37,639 nt of DNA, from positions 1 through 37,639 of the forward strand of contig JAMPXO010000039.1 in the NCBI GenBank assembly GCA_023701125.1. The letters run 5' to 3'. The stretch comes from Vicinamibacteria bacterium. GTDB taxonomy: Bacteria; Acidobacteriota; Vicinamibacteria; Fen-336. The notes beneath the pieces are model-generated. The model worked only from the letters and a program-made list of their open reading frames with translations, was not told where the DNA came from and made no database searches. The translations under genes were made by a program, and so were the position numbers. Of this stretch, positions 15,273 through 23,217 are shown piece by piece. Numbering within the stretch: position 1 is the stretch's first letter; each line of letters begins with the position of its first letter.

Positions 15273-15839
15273 ATGGAACCGCTGGCGCAAGCCCCGGAGA
15301 GCGAGCCGGCCGTGGTCCGCGCGCTGGTCGACAACCACCGCCGCTTCCTCGCCTTCCTGCAGCGGCGGGTGGGCAGCCGGGCCGAGGCCGAGGACATCCT
15401 GCAGGCGGCGTTCGTGCGCGGGCTGGAGAAGGCCGACTCGGTGCGCGACGCCGAGAGCGCCGTGGCCTGGTTCTACCGCCTGTTGCGCAACGCGCTCGTC
15501 GATCACTACCGTCGCGCGAGCAGGGAGACGCGGATCTTCGCGGCCGGCTCCGACGCCGAGGCGGCCACGTACGAGGCGGAGCTGCGCGGCGAGGTGTGCG
15601 CCTGCGTGCGCGACCTGCTGCCCGCGCTGAAGCCCGAGTACGGCGAGCTGCTGCGCCGTGTCGACCTCGAGGAGCAACCGGTCGCGGCGGTCGCCGAGGA
15701 ACTCGGCATCTCGCGCAACAACGCGAACGTGCGCCTGCACCGCGCCCGGGCCGGCCTGCGCAAGCAGCTCGAACGCAGTTGCGGCACGTGCGCCACCCAC
15801 GGCTGCCTCGACTGCCGGTGTGGCTCGCGCCGGGCCTGA
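15273..15839 (+). CDS. ECF sigma factor with C-terminal Cys/His-rich tail
   Basis: This 188-residue sigma-70 family ECF factor starts at ATG 15273. Region 2 is visible as DNHRRFLAFLQRRVGSRAEAEDILQAAF and WFYRLLRNALVDHYRR, and region 4 as LEEQPVAAVAEELGISRNNANVRLHRARAGL. The last ~20 residues hold CGTCATHGCLDCRC, with five Cys and one His spaced like a small metal-binding knuckle. Cys-rich C-terminal tails occur in CorE-type ECF factors, which respond directly to metal ions without an anti-sigma protein. No anti-sigma gene is adjacent here, which fits such autonomous control. It is divergent from the RND operon, so it probably regulates that pump and possibly itself. The inducer is unknown and the metal-sensing role is inference. 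Confidence 0.9.
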   Translation: MEPLAQAPESEPAVVRALVDNHRRFLAFLQRRVGSRAEAEDILQAAFVRGLEKADSVRDAESAVAWFYRLLRNALVDHYRRASRETRIFAAGSDAEAATYEAELRGEVCACVRDLLPALKPEYGELLRRVDLEEQPVAAVAEELGISRNNANVRLHRARAGLRKQLERSCGTCATHGCLDCRCGSRRA

Positions 15840-16005
15840 GCGCTCGCGGCGGGGGCGTGGGGCGGACGTGATCTCCCTCACACGGGCGAGGCGAGGTGCA
15901 CCCACGCACCGCGCGCGAGGGGCCGCGCAGGCGTACTCTGAACGTGGCGGGGGCCGCGCGCGCCTGGCGCCTTGGATGAAGAGGAGGAACCGAGGAGAAA
16001 TCCGA

Positions 16006-16539
16006 ATGCGCCGAATGCTGGGCACGTTGATGCTGATGCCGCTGCTGGTGGCAGGCAGCGCCCACGCGGGGGACAAGGTGGACTTCAAGTACACCCTGGG
16101 CACCGAGACGACGAGTGAGCCGGACCTGATCCCCGGCTTCGACCTGAGCGGCGAGTCGCTCAAGGTCGAGCTGCGGAGGCCGAGCCACCTGTACCTGATC
16201 ACCGAGGCGAAGGACGGCAGCTTCCGGCTGGTGTGGCCCGACGTGAGGGCCGCGCGCGACGCAGGCGCCAGCCTCCCGCGCACCACGCTGCTGCGGCTCG
16301 ACCAGGGCGGCGCCAACGGACGCACCTGGATCGTGGTTTCCGCGACCGGCGTGCCCGAGCTCGACACGCTGATCAGCGAGCGGCGCAGCGCGGTGCCGGC
16401 CTCGATCGCGCGCGGGTTGCGCGAACGTTACCCCGTCGTCGGTCTGCTCGAGCGCGACGTGCAGGAGCACGGCGCCTCGGTCAAGCTGGCGACCCGCGGT
16501 GGCAAGCCCGCCGTCGTGATCGAGGAGGTCGTTCGCTAG
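16006..16539 (+). CDS. Secreted DUF4384-like protein
   Basis: This is a 177-residue protein. ATG 16006 has GGAGA about 7-8 bp upstream and gives a signal peptide MRRMLGTLMLMPLLVAGSAHA with cleavage before GDK. The mature part contains SLKVELRRPSHLYLITEAKDG, RLVWPD, then SLPRTTLLRLDQGG and RTWIVVSATGVPELDTL. This resembles the DUF4384 beta-sandwich often attached to bacterial Ser/Thr kinases and caspase-like proteins, in which a surface-display or ligand-binding role is presumed but unproven. It stands alone between the ECF sigma gene (166 bp upstream) and a strong terminator 24 bp downstream, so it is probably its own transcript. Confidence 0.7.
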   Translation: MRRMLGTLMLMPLLVAGSAHAGDKVDFKYTLGTETTSEPDLIPGFDLSGESLKVELRRPSHLYLITEAKDGSFRLVWPDVRAARDAGASLPRTTLLRLDQGGANGRTWIVVSATGVPELDTLISERRSAVPASIARGLRERYPVVGLLERDVQEHGASVKLATRGGKPAVVIEEVVR

Positions 16540-16562
16540 CGCGTCGGCTGATCTCGCAAGGG

Positions 16563-16598
16563 ACGCGCGGCCGCCTTCCGGCCGCGCGTTCTTTTTTT
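16563..16598 (+). terminator. Strong Rho-independent terminator
   Basis: A perfect 11-bp stem (ACGCGCGGCCG / CGGCCGCGCGT) closes a CCTTC loop and is followed by TTC and seven T residues. It lies 24 bp after the stop of the DUF4384-like gene. It is the only classical hairpin-plus-T-tract that I found in the window. Confidence 0.93.
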
Positions 16599-16832
16599 GC
16601 ACGCGCACGTGCGGCCGCTCACACCTGTCGCGGTGCGACCACACGCTGTCCTCGCCACGCCACGCTCGCCTCCCACCCGTGGCCCGCGGACCTGTACCCG
16701 CCAAGCTGCTGGAGCGGCGCGTCTTGGCGCGCCCGCGTGAGGGGGGTCACCGCCGGCTGCGAGGCGGAACCGGACTTGCCACCTGGGACCGGCGTCGGAC
16801 GCTTGCTGGTCCGGCAGAAACGGAGTCCCTCC
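16599..16832. other. Intergenic region without a supported gene
   Basis: This 234-bp stretch separates the terminator from the glycine-zipper protein gene. Open frames across it are stray high-GC frames with no recognisable protein. It must hold the promoter of the downstream gene, but I could not assign convincing -35/-10 boxes. CCCTCC directly before ATG 16833 is not a good ribosome site; GGAG at 16822-16825 is the better candidate. Confidence 0.5.
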
Positions 16833-17432
16833 ATGACCCGAATCGCGAAGATGTCGCTGCTGGCGGCCGCGGGAGCGGCCACCCTCTCCGTGCTGGCCCT
16901 GGCCCACGGCTCCGCCTCGGCCGACACCGTGATCGTGCCCGTCGGTACGGCGATCCCGATCCGGTTCGAGACCGCGATCTCCACCGCCTCGAGCCGCGCC
17001 GGCGACCTGGTCGTCGCCCGCGTGCGCGAGGACGTGCGGATCGATGAGCGAGTGGCGATCCCCGCGGGCAGCGAGGTGCGCGGGACCGTCGTCGGCGCGC
17101 GCCGCGCGGGCAAGGTCGAGGGCACCGCGCGGCTGTCGGTGCGCTTCGACTCCGTGGAGATCGGCGGGCGCCGCCACTCGCTCGACTCCCCCGCGCTGAC
17201 GCTGGTCGGCCGCAAGACCACGGGCCGCGACGCAGCGACGGTCGGCGTCGGCACCGGCGCCGGCGTCGTGGTCGGCGCCCTGCTCGACGGCGGTGACGGG
17301 GCGAAGAAGGGAGCGCTGATCGGCGCGGCAGCGGGTGGTGGCACCGTGCTCGCGACGCGCGGACCCGACGTCGCGTTCCCGGCCGGCGCCCGTTACCGCC
17401 TGCGGTTGGCCTCCCCGCTGCCCGTGCGCTGA
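16833..17432 (+). CDS. Secreted glycine-zipper protein of unknown function
   Basis: This is a 199-residue protein. The N-terminal signal is SLLAAAGAATLSVLALA with cleavage near ASA-DTV. The central part (VPVGTAIPIRFETAISTASS, RAGDLVVARVREDV, VAIPAGSEVRGTVV) resembles a beta-barrel segment found in conjugal-transfer TrbI-like and DUF5666-like secreted proteins, where a polar cargo strand is followed by ARLSVRFDSVEIGG. Near residues 137-175 a glycine-rich stretch (VGVGTGAGVVVGALLDGG, KKGALIGAAAGGGT) has the GxxxG spacing of YMGG-like glycine zippers, suggesting membrane insertion or oligomerisation in the envelope. The stop at 17432 is followed after 2 bp by the 84-bp repeat array. Confidence 0.75.
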   Translation: MTRIAKMSLLAAAGAATLSVLALAHGSASADTVIVPVGTAIPIRFETAISTASSRAGDLVVARVREDVRIDERVAIPAGSEVRGTVVGARRAGKVEGTARLSVRFDSVEIGGRRHSLDSPALTLVGRKTTGRDAATVGVGTGAGVVVGALLDGGDGAKKGALIGAAAGGGTVLATRGPDVAFPAGARYRLRLASPLPVR

Positions 17433-17434
17433 CC

Positions 17435-17737
17435 GTCGGGTTCCGGTGCCGGGCAGAGCCCGGAACCGGTCCCATGCGGGCTCCGTCGCGTACGGAGCTC
17501 CTCCGCCCCCAAACCCCCGTCGGGTTCCGGTGCCGGGCAGAGCCCGGAACCGGTCCCATCGCGGCTCCGTCGCGTACGGAGCTCCTCCGCCCCCAAACCC
17601 CCGTCGGGTTCCGGTGCCGGGCAGAGCCCGGAACCGGTCCCATGCGGGCTCCGTCGCGTACGGAGCTCCTCCGCCCCCAAACCCCCGTCGGGTTCCGGTG
17701 CCGGGCAGAGCCCGGAACCGGTCCCATCGCGGCTCCG
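17435..17737 (-). repeat. Tandem 84-bp structured repeat array, alternating variants (family member 4)
   Basis: Three full 84-bp units (17435-17518, 17519-17602, 17603-17686) and a 51-bp partial unit (17687-17737) are arranged head to tail. Units 1 and 3 carry CATGCGGG where units 2 and 4 carry CATCGCGG, so the array is really a 168-bp dimer repeated. On the minus strand each unit starts GGGGGTTTGGGGGCGGAGGA and ends GGAACCCGAC, clearly homologous to the 87-bp units elsewhere. Hairpin 1 is GCTCCGT-ACGCG-ACGGAGC, perfect 7 bp. Hairpin 2 is CCGGG-CTCTG-CCCGG inside GGTTCCGG and CCGGAACC arms. It fills the gap between two plus-strand genes and starts 2 bp after a stop codon. Confidence 0.93.
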
Positions 17738-17768
17738 GGCGCTGCCCGCGGCCGGCTATGCTCGCCGC

Positions 17769-18821
17769 GTGACGGACCTCCTCCTGTTCACCCTCGGCGC
17801 CGCGCTGCTGATCGCCGGCGCCGACTTGCTCGTGCGCGGGGCCTCGCGGCTCGCGATCGGCTTCGGCGTCTCCCCGCTCGTGATCGGGCTGACCGTGGTG
17901 GCCTGGGGCACCAGCTCGCCCGAGATCGCGGTGACGCTGCTGTCCGCCGCCGAAGGTCGCGCGGACCTCGCCGTCGGCAACGTCGTCGGCAGCAACATCT
18001 TCAACGTCCTGGTGGTGCTGGGGCTGGCGGCGACGTTCGCGCCGCTGGTCGTATCGCGGCAGCTCGTCGAGTTCGATGCCCGGGTCATGGTCGGCGCTTC
18101 CCTGCTGGTGCTGGTGATGGCCTCGGACGGCGCCTTCGGCCGCCTCGACGGCGCGCTGCTGGTGGCGGGCGCCATCGGCTACACGGTGCTCGCGATCCGC
18201 AAGGGCCGTTCGACGCGCCTCGAGACACCAGCCGGGCCTGACGCCCCGGGGGCCAGCCCGTTCTGGCGCAACGCCGTGTTCATCGCGCTTGGTCTCGCGC
18301 TTCTGCTGCTCGGTTCGCGCTGGCTGGTCGCGGCCGCCATCAGCTTCGCCCGCGCGCTCGGCGTCAGCGAGCTGGTGATCGGCCTGACGATCGTGGCGGC
18401 GGGCACATCGCTGCCCGAGGTCGCCACCTCGTCGCTGGCGGCGATGCGCGGCGAGCGCGACATCGCGGCCGGCAACGCGGTCGGCTCCAACATCGCCAAC
18501 CTGCTCGGCGTGCTCGGCCTGGCCGCGCTCGTCTCGTCCGCCCCCGTCGTCGTGGCGCCCGGCCTGCTCGACCTCGACCTGCCCGTGATGGCGCTGGTCG
18601 CGGTCGCCTGCATCCCCGTGTTCAGCTCGGGCCTGGAGATCGCGCGCGCCGAGGGCGTGCTGTTCCTGCTCGTCTACGGGATCTACGCCGGCCACCTGGT
18701 GCTGCTCGCGCAGGAGCACCCGGCCCTGCTGCCGCCGGGCATCGCCGTCGTGGCCTACGCGCTGGTGCTGATCGGCCTCCCGCTCGCGCTCGAAGCGCAG
18801 CGGCGCGCGCCGAAGCCATGA
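17769..18821 (+). CDS. CaCA family sodium/calcium (cation) exchanger, YrbG-like
   Basis: This is a 350-residue inner-membrane exchanger with about ten membrane segments and the two inverted alpha repeats of the family. Alpha-1 holds VIGLTVVAWGTSSPEIAV and GNVVGSNIFN; alpha-2 holds VIGLTIVAAGTSLPEVATS and GNAVGSNIAN. The paired Glu in SPE and LPE and the Asn residues are the ion-binding positions. The hydrophilic loop between halves is short (RKGRSTRLETPAGPD), as in prokaryotic YrbG/NCX_Mj. GTG 17769 is used because the nearby ATG at 17758 stops after four codons. The upstream gap is filled by the repeat array, so its promoter either lies in the 31 bp after the array or within it. Confidence 0.94.
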   Translation: MTDLLLFTLGAALLIAGADLLVRGASRLAIGFGVSPLVIGLTVVAWGTSSPEIAVTLLSAAEGRADLAVGNVVGSNIFNVLVVLGLAATFAPLVVSRQLVEFDARVMVGASLLVLVMASDGAFGRLDGALLVAGAIGYTVLAIRKGRSTRLETPAGPDAPGASPFWRNAVFIALGLALLLLGSRWLVAAAISFARALGVSELVIGLTIVAAGTSLPEVATSSLAAMRGERDIAAGNAVGSNIANLLGVLGLAALVSSAPVVVAPGLLDLDLPVMALVAVACIPVFSSGLEIARAEGVLFLLVYGIYAGHLVLLAQEHPALLPPGIAVVAYALVLIGLPLALEAQRRAPKP

Positions 18822-18831
18822 CCGCGGCCGC

Positions 18832-20004
18832 CTAGGGGCGGCCGGGCGCCTCCGCGGCGTCCGAGGCAGCGGCTTCCATCGTGGCCCCGACCCGCGGCAG
18901 CAGCCGCGGCGGGATCACCACGGGCGTCTCCTGCACCGACACGCGCTGCATCGGGATGCGCAGCGAGTTCCCGGCGCGCAGGAAGGAACCGCGCATGCCG
19001 TTCGCCTTCTTGATCGAGGTGGTCGACACGCCGTAGCGGCGCGCGACGGTCGAGATCGTGTCGCCCTTCCGAATGCGGTACCGGATGGAAGGCGGGGGCA
19101 GCACGCCCTGGTCGACCAGTTGCTTGTGGTTGGCGCGCGCGCAGTCCTGGGCGACCGGGTTGAAGAAGCGGACGTGGAGGTGGTTCTGGTGCCGGCGCTC
19201 GTGCTGCAGGATCGCGTCCATGCCGTTGCGGTGGCGACCGATCAGCTCGTCGAGCCAGTCCGGGTCTTCGCCGATCTCGCGGGCGTGAGCCAGCAGCGCC
19301 CGGATCAGGATGCGGTCGAGGAAGATGCGCTCGACGTCCGTCTCGGTGACCAGCGCCCGCACCAGCGCCCACGTGCGCGGCACGTCGAGCGTCTTCGCGG
19401 TCGCGTTGCGGAAGTCGCCCGCTTCGCCCACCGCGTAGTAGAGGCCGAGGTCGACGTCGCGCCCGCTCTGGTGCGACTTGTGGCGATTGAGGCGGCCGCC
19501 GTCGCGGCGGCTGATGTCGCCGACGACCAGCCGCGGCGAGTCCGGGAACTGGCGCTGCACGGACTCGATCGCGCGCTGCAGGTAGTCGACGGTCTCCTGG
19601 GTCCCATAGGTCTCGACGGGGTTGCGGATGGTCCAGAACGCGCTTTCGGGCATCGCCACGGGGTTCAACAGCAGCCCGGCGTCCGGGGTGCCGATCGAGA
19701 GCGAGACCGGAACCGGCGCCGCCGGTTCGTGTGGGGCATCCAGCTCGGGCTCGGAGCCGATCTCGTCGCCGACGGGTTCCGACGCCGGGATGAACCCGGC
19801 GCCGGTCGCTTGGGGGTCGCCGGGTTGTGCCGGTTCTGCGCCGGCCGCCGGGGCGGGGGCCGCAACCTGCGACGCCGCGGGCAGGGCCACGGCACAGGTC
19901 ACGGGCACCGGCGCGGGCAGATCGCGGGCGGCGACTGGCAGCGCGAACGCGCACAGCAGCCCGCTCAGGAGCGGACGAGAGCGGAGCGGCAGGCGCAGAC
20001 GCAT
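18832..20004 (-). CDS. Murein endopeptidase MepA-like (M74) fused to a LysM domain
   Basis: This is a 390-residue periplasmic or secreted protein. ATG 20004 gives a signal sequence (PLLSGLLCAFALPVAA); ATG 20025 is an alternative. A Pro/Ala-rich linker spans roughly 28-110. The catalytic domain then shows HKSHQSGRDVDLGL (175-188), supplying the HxxxxxxD zinc pattern, and HLHVRF (275-280) with the second His pair, as in penicillin-insensitive murein endopeptidases that cut D-Ala-mDAP cross-links. A single LysM (YRIRKGDTISTVARRYGVS to LRIPM, about 309-351) should tether it to glycan. E. coli MepA has no LysM, but such fusions are common in other phyla. It converges on the exchanger gene with 10 bp between stops. 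Cell-wall remodelling is a confident family inference. Confidence 0.9.
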   Translation of the reverse strand: MRLRLPLRSRPLLSGLLCAFALPVAARDLPAPVPVTCAVALPAASQVAAPAPAAGAEPAQPGDPQATGAGFIPASEPVGDEIGSEPELDAPHEPAAPVPVSLSIGTPDAGLLLNPVAMPESAFWTIRNPVETYGTQETVDYLQRAIESVQRQFPDSPRLVVGDISRRDGGRLNRHKSHQSGRDVDLGLYYAVGEAGDFRNATAKTLDVPRTWALVRALVTETDVERIFLDRILIRALLAHAREIGEDPDWLDELIGRHRNGMDAILQHERRHQNHLHVRFFNPVAQDCARANHKQLVDQGVLPPPSIRYRIRKGDTISTVARRYGVSTTSIKKANGMRGSFLRAGNSLRIPMQRVSVQETPVVIPPRLLPRVGATMEAAASDAAEAPGRP

Positions 20005-20071
20005 GAAGTCCTGATTGTGACCCATCCCTGGGTGAGTTTGGGGCGGGACGCCGATTTTCCCTGAGTGGGGA

Positions 20072-20104
20072 GTGCGCCACCGCCCTAGTGCGGCGGCGGC
20101 GCAC
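20072..20104 (-). terminator. Possible hairpin terminator after the Asp-box protein gene
   Basis: A 13-position stem with a single A-C mismatch (arms 20072-20084 and 20092-20104, loop of seven) lies 17 bp downstream of the minus-strand stop at 20121. No T-tract follows, so intrinsic termination is uncertain. It could instead be an RNA end-stabilising structure. Confidence 0.4.
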
Positions 20105-20120
20105 GTCAGGACGGAGGGGG

Positions 20121-23100
20121 CTACTTGGCCGTCTTGCGCCACTCCTCTTCGGTCAGCCGGGTCAGCGGCTCGAGCTGCTTCGCCTGCAGCTCCTTCGACA
20201 ACGCCGCGAAGGCCTTCGCCTCGGCCTCGAACTTCGCGCGCGCCACGTCCAGCTCGGCGAGCAACGCCTCGCGGCGGTCGAGCTGGCTCTGCGTCGGCCG
20301 GCCCTCGTTGCCGTTGACGTTGCCGTAGAGCACGCCCAGCTCCTCGCGCAGCTTCTCTTCGCCCGAGATGCCCTCGCCTTCCTGGGTGGCCACCAGCGCC
20401 ACCCGCTGCTTCTCGAGGGCCGCCTCGAGCGTCTCCAGCTTGCGCCGCAGCGCGTCACCCTTCGCCAGCTTCTCGGCCCGCGCCCTGGCCTGGTCGCGGC
20501 CGTGGGTGATCTCGGCGACGAGGTGGCTGAAGCGCTCGACGTCCGCGTAGAGCTTCCACGCCGTCTCCTGCTGCAGCTTGCGATCGGTCTCGCTGTAGGT
20601 GACCCGGGGGTCGGCGACCAGCCTGACCTGGCCCGTGTGCGTCTGCTTGCCCTGGATCAGCTTGACCGTGTACTCGCCCTCCGGCGCGCGCGGCCCGAAG
20701 AAGGCGCCGCCCGAGAAGATGATGCCGGCGCCGGGCGCGTACTTCGGCATCGGCTGCCGCATCGCCCACTCGACGCGGTTGAGGCCGCGTCGCTTGTTGC
20801 CGGGGATCGTCGACAGCAACTTGCCGGCAGGGTCGTAGATCTCGACCTTGAGGTCGCCGATGACGTGGCGCTTCTTCAGGTAATAGGTGATCCAGGCGAC
20901 CTCGCCGACGGACCGGCCGGAGAACTCGTTGTCGCCATTGCCGTCACCGCCTGCGAGCAGCGAGCCCGGGATCAGCCGCACGCCCGGCCGCGACGGCAAG
21001 AGCGCCGCGTCAGCGTTCAGCACCGCGGGCGTCAGCGCGCGCAACGGGGTCAGGTCGTCGAGGATGTACAGGCCGCGGCCGTGGGTGGCGATGATCAGGT
21101 CGCCCTCGCGCGGGTGGATCTGCAGGTCGTGGACCGGCGCCGCGGGCATGCCCGACGTGAACGCCGCCCACACCTTGCCGCCGTCCAGGCTCGCGAACAG
21201 GCCGGACTCGGTGCCGACGAAGAGCAGCTCGGGGTTGACGAGGTCCTGGCGCACGACGTGGGCGTAGCCCTTGAGGTCCAAGGTGACCAGCGACGTCCAG
21301 GTCTTGCCGTGGTCGGTGGTCTTGAACACCCACGGCTTGAAGTCGCCGGTCCAGTGCCCGTCGAACGTCGCGAACGCGGTGGCCGCGTCGTGCGGCGAGG
21401 CCTCGACCTCGGACACCCAGGTGCCCTTCGGCAGGCCGGGGATGTTGGCCGTGACGTTCGTCCAGGTCTGGCCGCCGTCGCGGGTGACCTGCACGTAGCC
21501 GTCGTCGGTGCCGACCCAGATCACGTTCGCGTCCTTCGGCGACTCCGCGATCGTGTAGATCGTCGTGTTGTTCTCCGCCGTCGAGTTGTCGAGGGTCAGG
21601 CCGCCCGACTGCTTCTGGCGCTGCCGCTTCGGGTCGTTGGTGGTCAGGTCGCCCGACAACCGCTCCCAGCTCTCGCCGCGGTCCTTGGTGCGGAACAGCA
21701 TCTGGGCGCCGAAGTAGAGCGCGCCCGTCGTCGGCGAGACGTGCATCGGCGTGTTCCAGTTGAAGCGGAACTTCGGCTCGCCCTTGCGCGGCGAAGGCTT
21801 GATGTCCTTCATCTCGCCCGTCGTCTTGTCGATGCGGAAGATGTTGCCGCCCTGGAACTCGGCGTAGACGAGGTTTTCGTCCTTGGGATCGACCAGCACC
21901 CAGAAGCCGTCGCCGCCGACCAGCGAGTCCCAGTGCTTGTTGAGGATGCCGCCGCCCTTGCGCGACGGGCCCCACCACGAGCTGTTGTCCTGCAGGCCGC
22001 CGTACACGTTGTACGGGAACGCCCTGTCGTAGCTCACGTGGTAGAACTGCGACAGCGGCAGGGTGCCGACGAACAACCAGCGCGCGCCGCGGCTCCACGA
22101 CTGGTAGAGCCCGCCGTCGGTGCCGATCAGCAGCGTCTCCGGGTTGTGCGGGTGGACCCAGATCGCGTGCACGTCGGGGTGGTAGCTGCCGCCCAGCGAC
22201 GACCAGGTCTTGCCGGCGTCGTCGGACACCGCCATCAGCGTGCCGCCCTTGTAGACGCGGTCCAGGTTCTTCGGGTCCGCGACCAGGTGCGAGAAGTAGA
22301 AGGGACGGTTGCCCGTGACCGCGGCCTGCGACTGCAGCGTCCAGCTCTCGCCCAGGTCGTCGGACCGATAGAAACCCGACTTCTTCGATTCCACCGTCGC
22401 GAACACGACGGCCGGGCGCACGGGCGAGATCGCGATTGCGATGCGGCCGAGGTCGCCCTCGGGCAGGCCCTTCGTGATCTCGCGCCAGGTCGAGCCGCCG
22501 TCGGTCGACTTGTAGAGGCCGCTCTTGGGCCCACCCGACGTGAAGAAGTCGGGCTGTCGGCGGAACTGCCACATCGCCGCGTAGACGATGCGGCCGTCCT
22601 GCGGGTCGACGGCGAGGTCCGCGCAGCCGGTGTCGTTCGCTACCGACAGCGTCTTCTCCCACGTCTTGCCGCCGTCCTTCGTGCGATACACGCCGCGGTC
22701 CGGGTGGTCGTCGAACAGGTGGCCCAGGGCGCACACGAAGACGGTGTCGGAGGACTGCGGCGAGACCTCGATCTTGGCGATCCGCTCGGTGTTCTCGAGG
22801 CCGACCTTCGTCCAGTTGTCGCCTGCGTCGGTCGACTTGTAGACGCCGTCGCCGCCCGAGACCGAGTTGCGCACCCACGGCTCGCCGGTGCCGATCCACA
22901 GCGTCTTCGGGTTCTTCGGGTCGACGCGCAGGGCGCCGATCGCCATCGCGTGCTTGTCGGAGACGGGCTTGAAGGTGAGCCCGCCGTCCGTCGACTTGAA
23001 CACGCCGCCGGCCGCCGCGCCGACGTAGACCGTGAGCCGGTCTCCGGGCACGGCGTCGAGCGACGAGATGCGGCCGCTCATCGCGGCCGGCCCGATCGAG

Positions 23101-23207
23101 CGGGCTTCGAGGCCGCCGAACGTGTCGGCGTCCACCTTGACGTCCTGCGCCCCCGCCGTGAAGGCGAAGGCGCAGGCGGCGGCGAGTGCGATCGCGCGCG
23201 GGCTCAT
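20121..23207 (-). CDS. Large secreted Asp-box/sortilin-like beta-propeller protein
   Basis: This is a 1028-residue protein with signal peptide MSPRAIALAAACAFAFTAGA and mature start near QDVKVD. The body is built of repeated BNR/Asp-box motifs (S-x-D-x-G-x-T-W): STDGGLTF, STDAGDNW, TKDGGKTW, STDGGSTW, SDDLGESW, SDDAGKTW, TKDRGESW, TRDGGQTW and TTDHGKTW, typical of one or two VPS10/sortilin-like or glycosyl-hydrolase-type propellers. Lines such as GTGEPWVRNSVSGGDGVY and ATHGRGLYILDDLTPLR are hallmarks of the large exported proteins annotated as VPS10-domain or glycosyl hydrolase in Acidobacteria and Bacteroidetes. The last ~150 residues form a charged helical tail (KLAKGDALRRKLETLEAAL). Peptidase or glycosidase activity is not evident from residues. 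It starts 10 bp after the lipoprotein-sorting-like gene and is probably co-expressed. Confidence 0.88.
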   Translation of the reverse strand: MSPRAIALAAACAFAFTAGAQDVKVDADTFGGLEARSIGPAAMSGRISSLDAVPGDRLTVYVGAAAGGVFKSTDGGLTFKPVSDKHAMAIGALRVDPKNPKTLWIGTGEPWVRNSVSGGDGVYKSTDAGDNWTKVGLENTERIAKIEVSPQSSDTVFVCALGHLFDDHPDRGVYRTKDGGKTWEKTLSVANDTGCADLAVDPQDGRIVYAAMWQFRRQPDFFTSGGPKSGLYKSTDGGSTWREITKGLPEGDLGRIAIAISPVRPAVVFATVESKKSGFYRSDDLGESWTLQSQAAVTGNRPFYFSHLVADPKNLDRVYKGGTLMAVSDDAGKTWSSLGGSYHPDVHAIWVHPHNPETLLIGTDGGLYQSWSRGARWLFVGTLPLSQFYHVSYDRAFPYNVYGGLQDNSSWWGPSRKGGGILNKHWDSLVGGDGFWVLVDPKDENLVYAEFQGGNIFRIDKTTGEMKDIKPSPRKGEPKFRFNWNTPMHVSPTTGALYFGAQMLFRTKDRGESWERLSGDLTTNDPKRQRQKQSGGLTLDNSTAENNTTIYTIAESPKDANVIWVGTDDGYVQVTRDGGQTWTNVTANIPGLPKGTWVSEVEASPHDAATAFATFDGHWTGDFKPWVFKTTDHGKTWTSLVTLDLKGYAHVVRQDLVNPELLFVGTESGLFASLDGGKVWAAFTSGMPAAPVHDLQIHPREGDLIIATHGRGLYILDDLTPLRALTPAVLNADAALLPSRPGVRLIPGSLLAGGDGNGDNEFSGRSVGEVAWITYYLKKRHVIGDLKVEIYDPAGKLLSTIPGNKRRGLNRVEWAMRQPMPKYAPGAGIIFSGGAFFGPRAPEGEYTVKLIQGKQTHTGQVRLVADPRVTYSETDRKLQQETAWKLYADVERFSHLVAEITHGRDQARARAEKLAKGDALRRKLETLEAALEKQRVALVATQEGEGISGEEKLREELGVLYGNVNGNEGRPTQSQLDRREALLAELDVARAKFEAEAKAFAALSKELQAKQLEPLTRLTEEEWRKTAK

Positions 23208-23217
23208 GACTTTCGAC

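Noticed and set aside
14043-16367. Continuation of the pump frame upstream as a giant 1827-residue protein
   Set aside because: The extension runs antisense to the sigma and other genes and through the adaptor gene in another frame. The canonical pump start MNARFFVDRP is at 14042.
17435-17737. CRISPR-like array
   Set aside because: The repeats are 84-bp head-to-tail units with no unique spacers and no cas genes nearby.
17393-17772. Open frames through the 84-bp array as repeat proteins
   Set aside because: They exist on both strands only because the unit is 28 codons with few stops. None has a start with a ribosome site, a domain or support from context.
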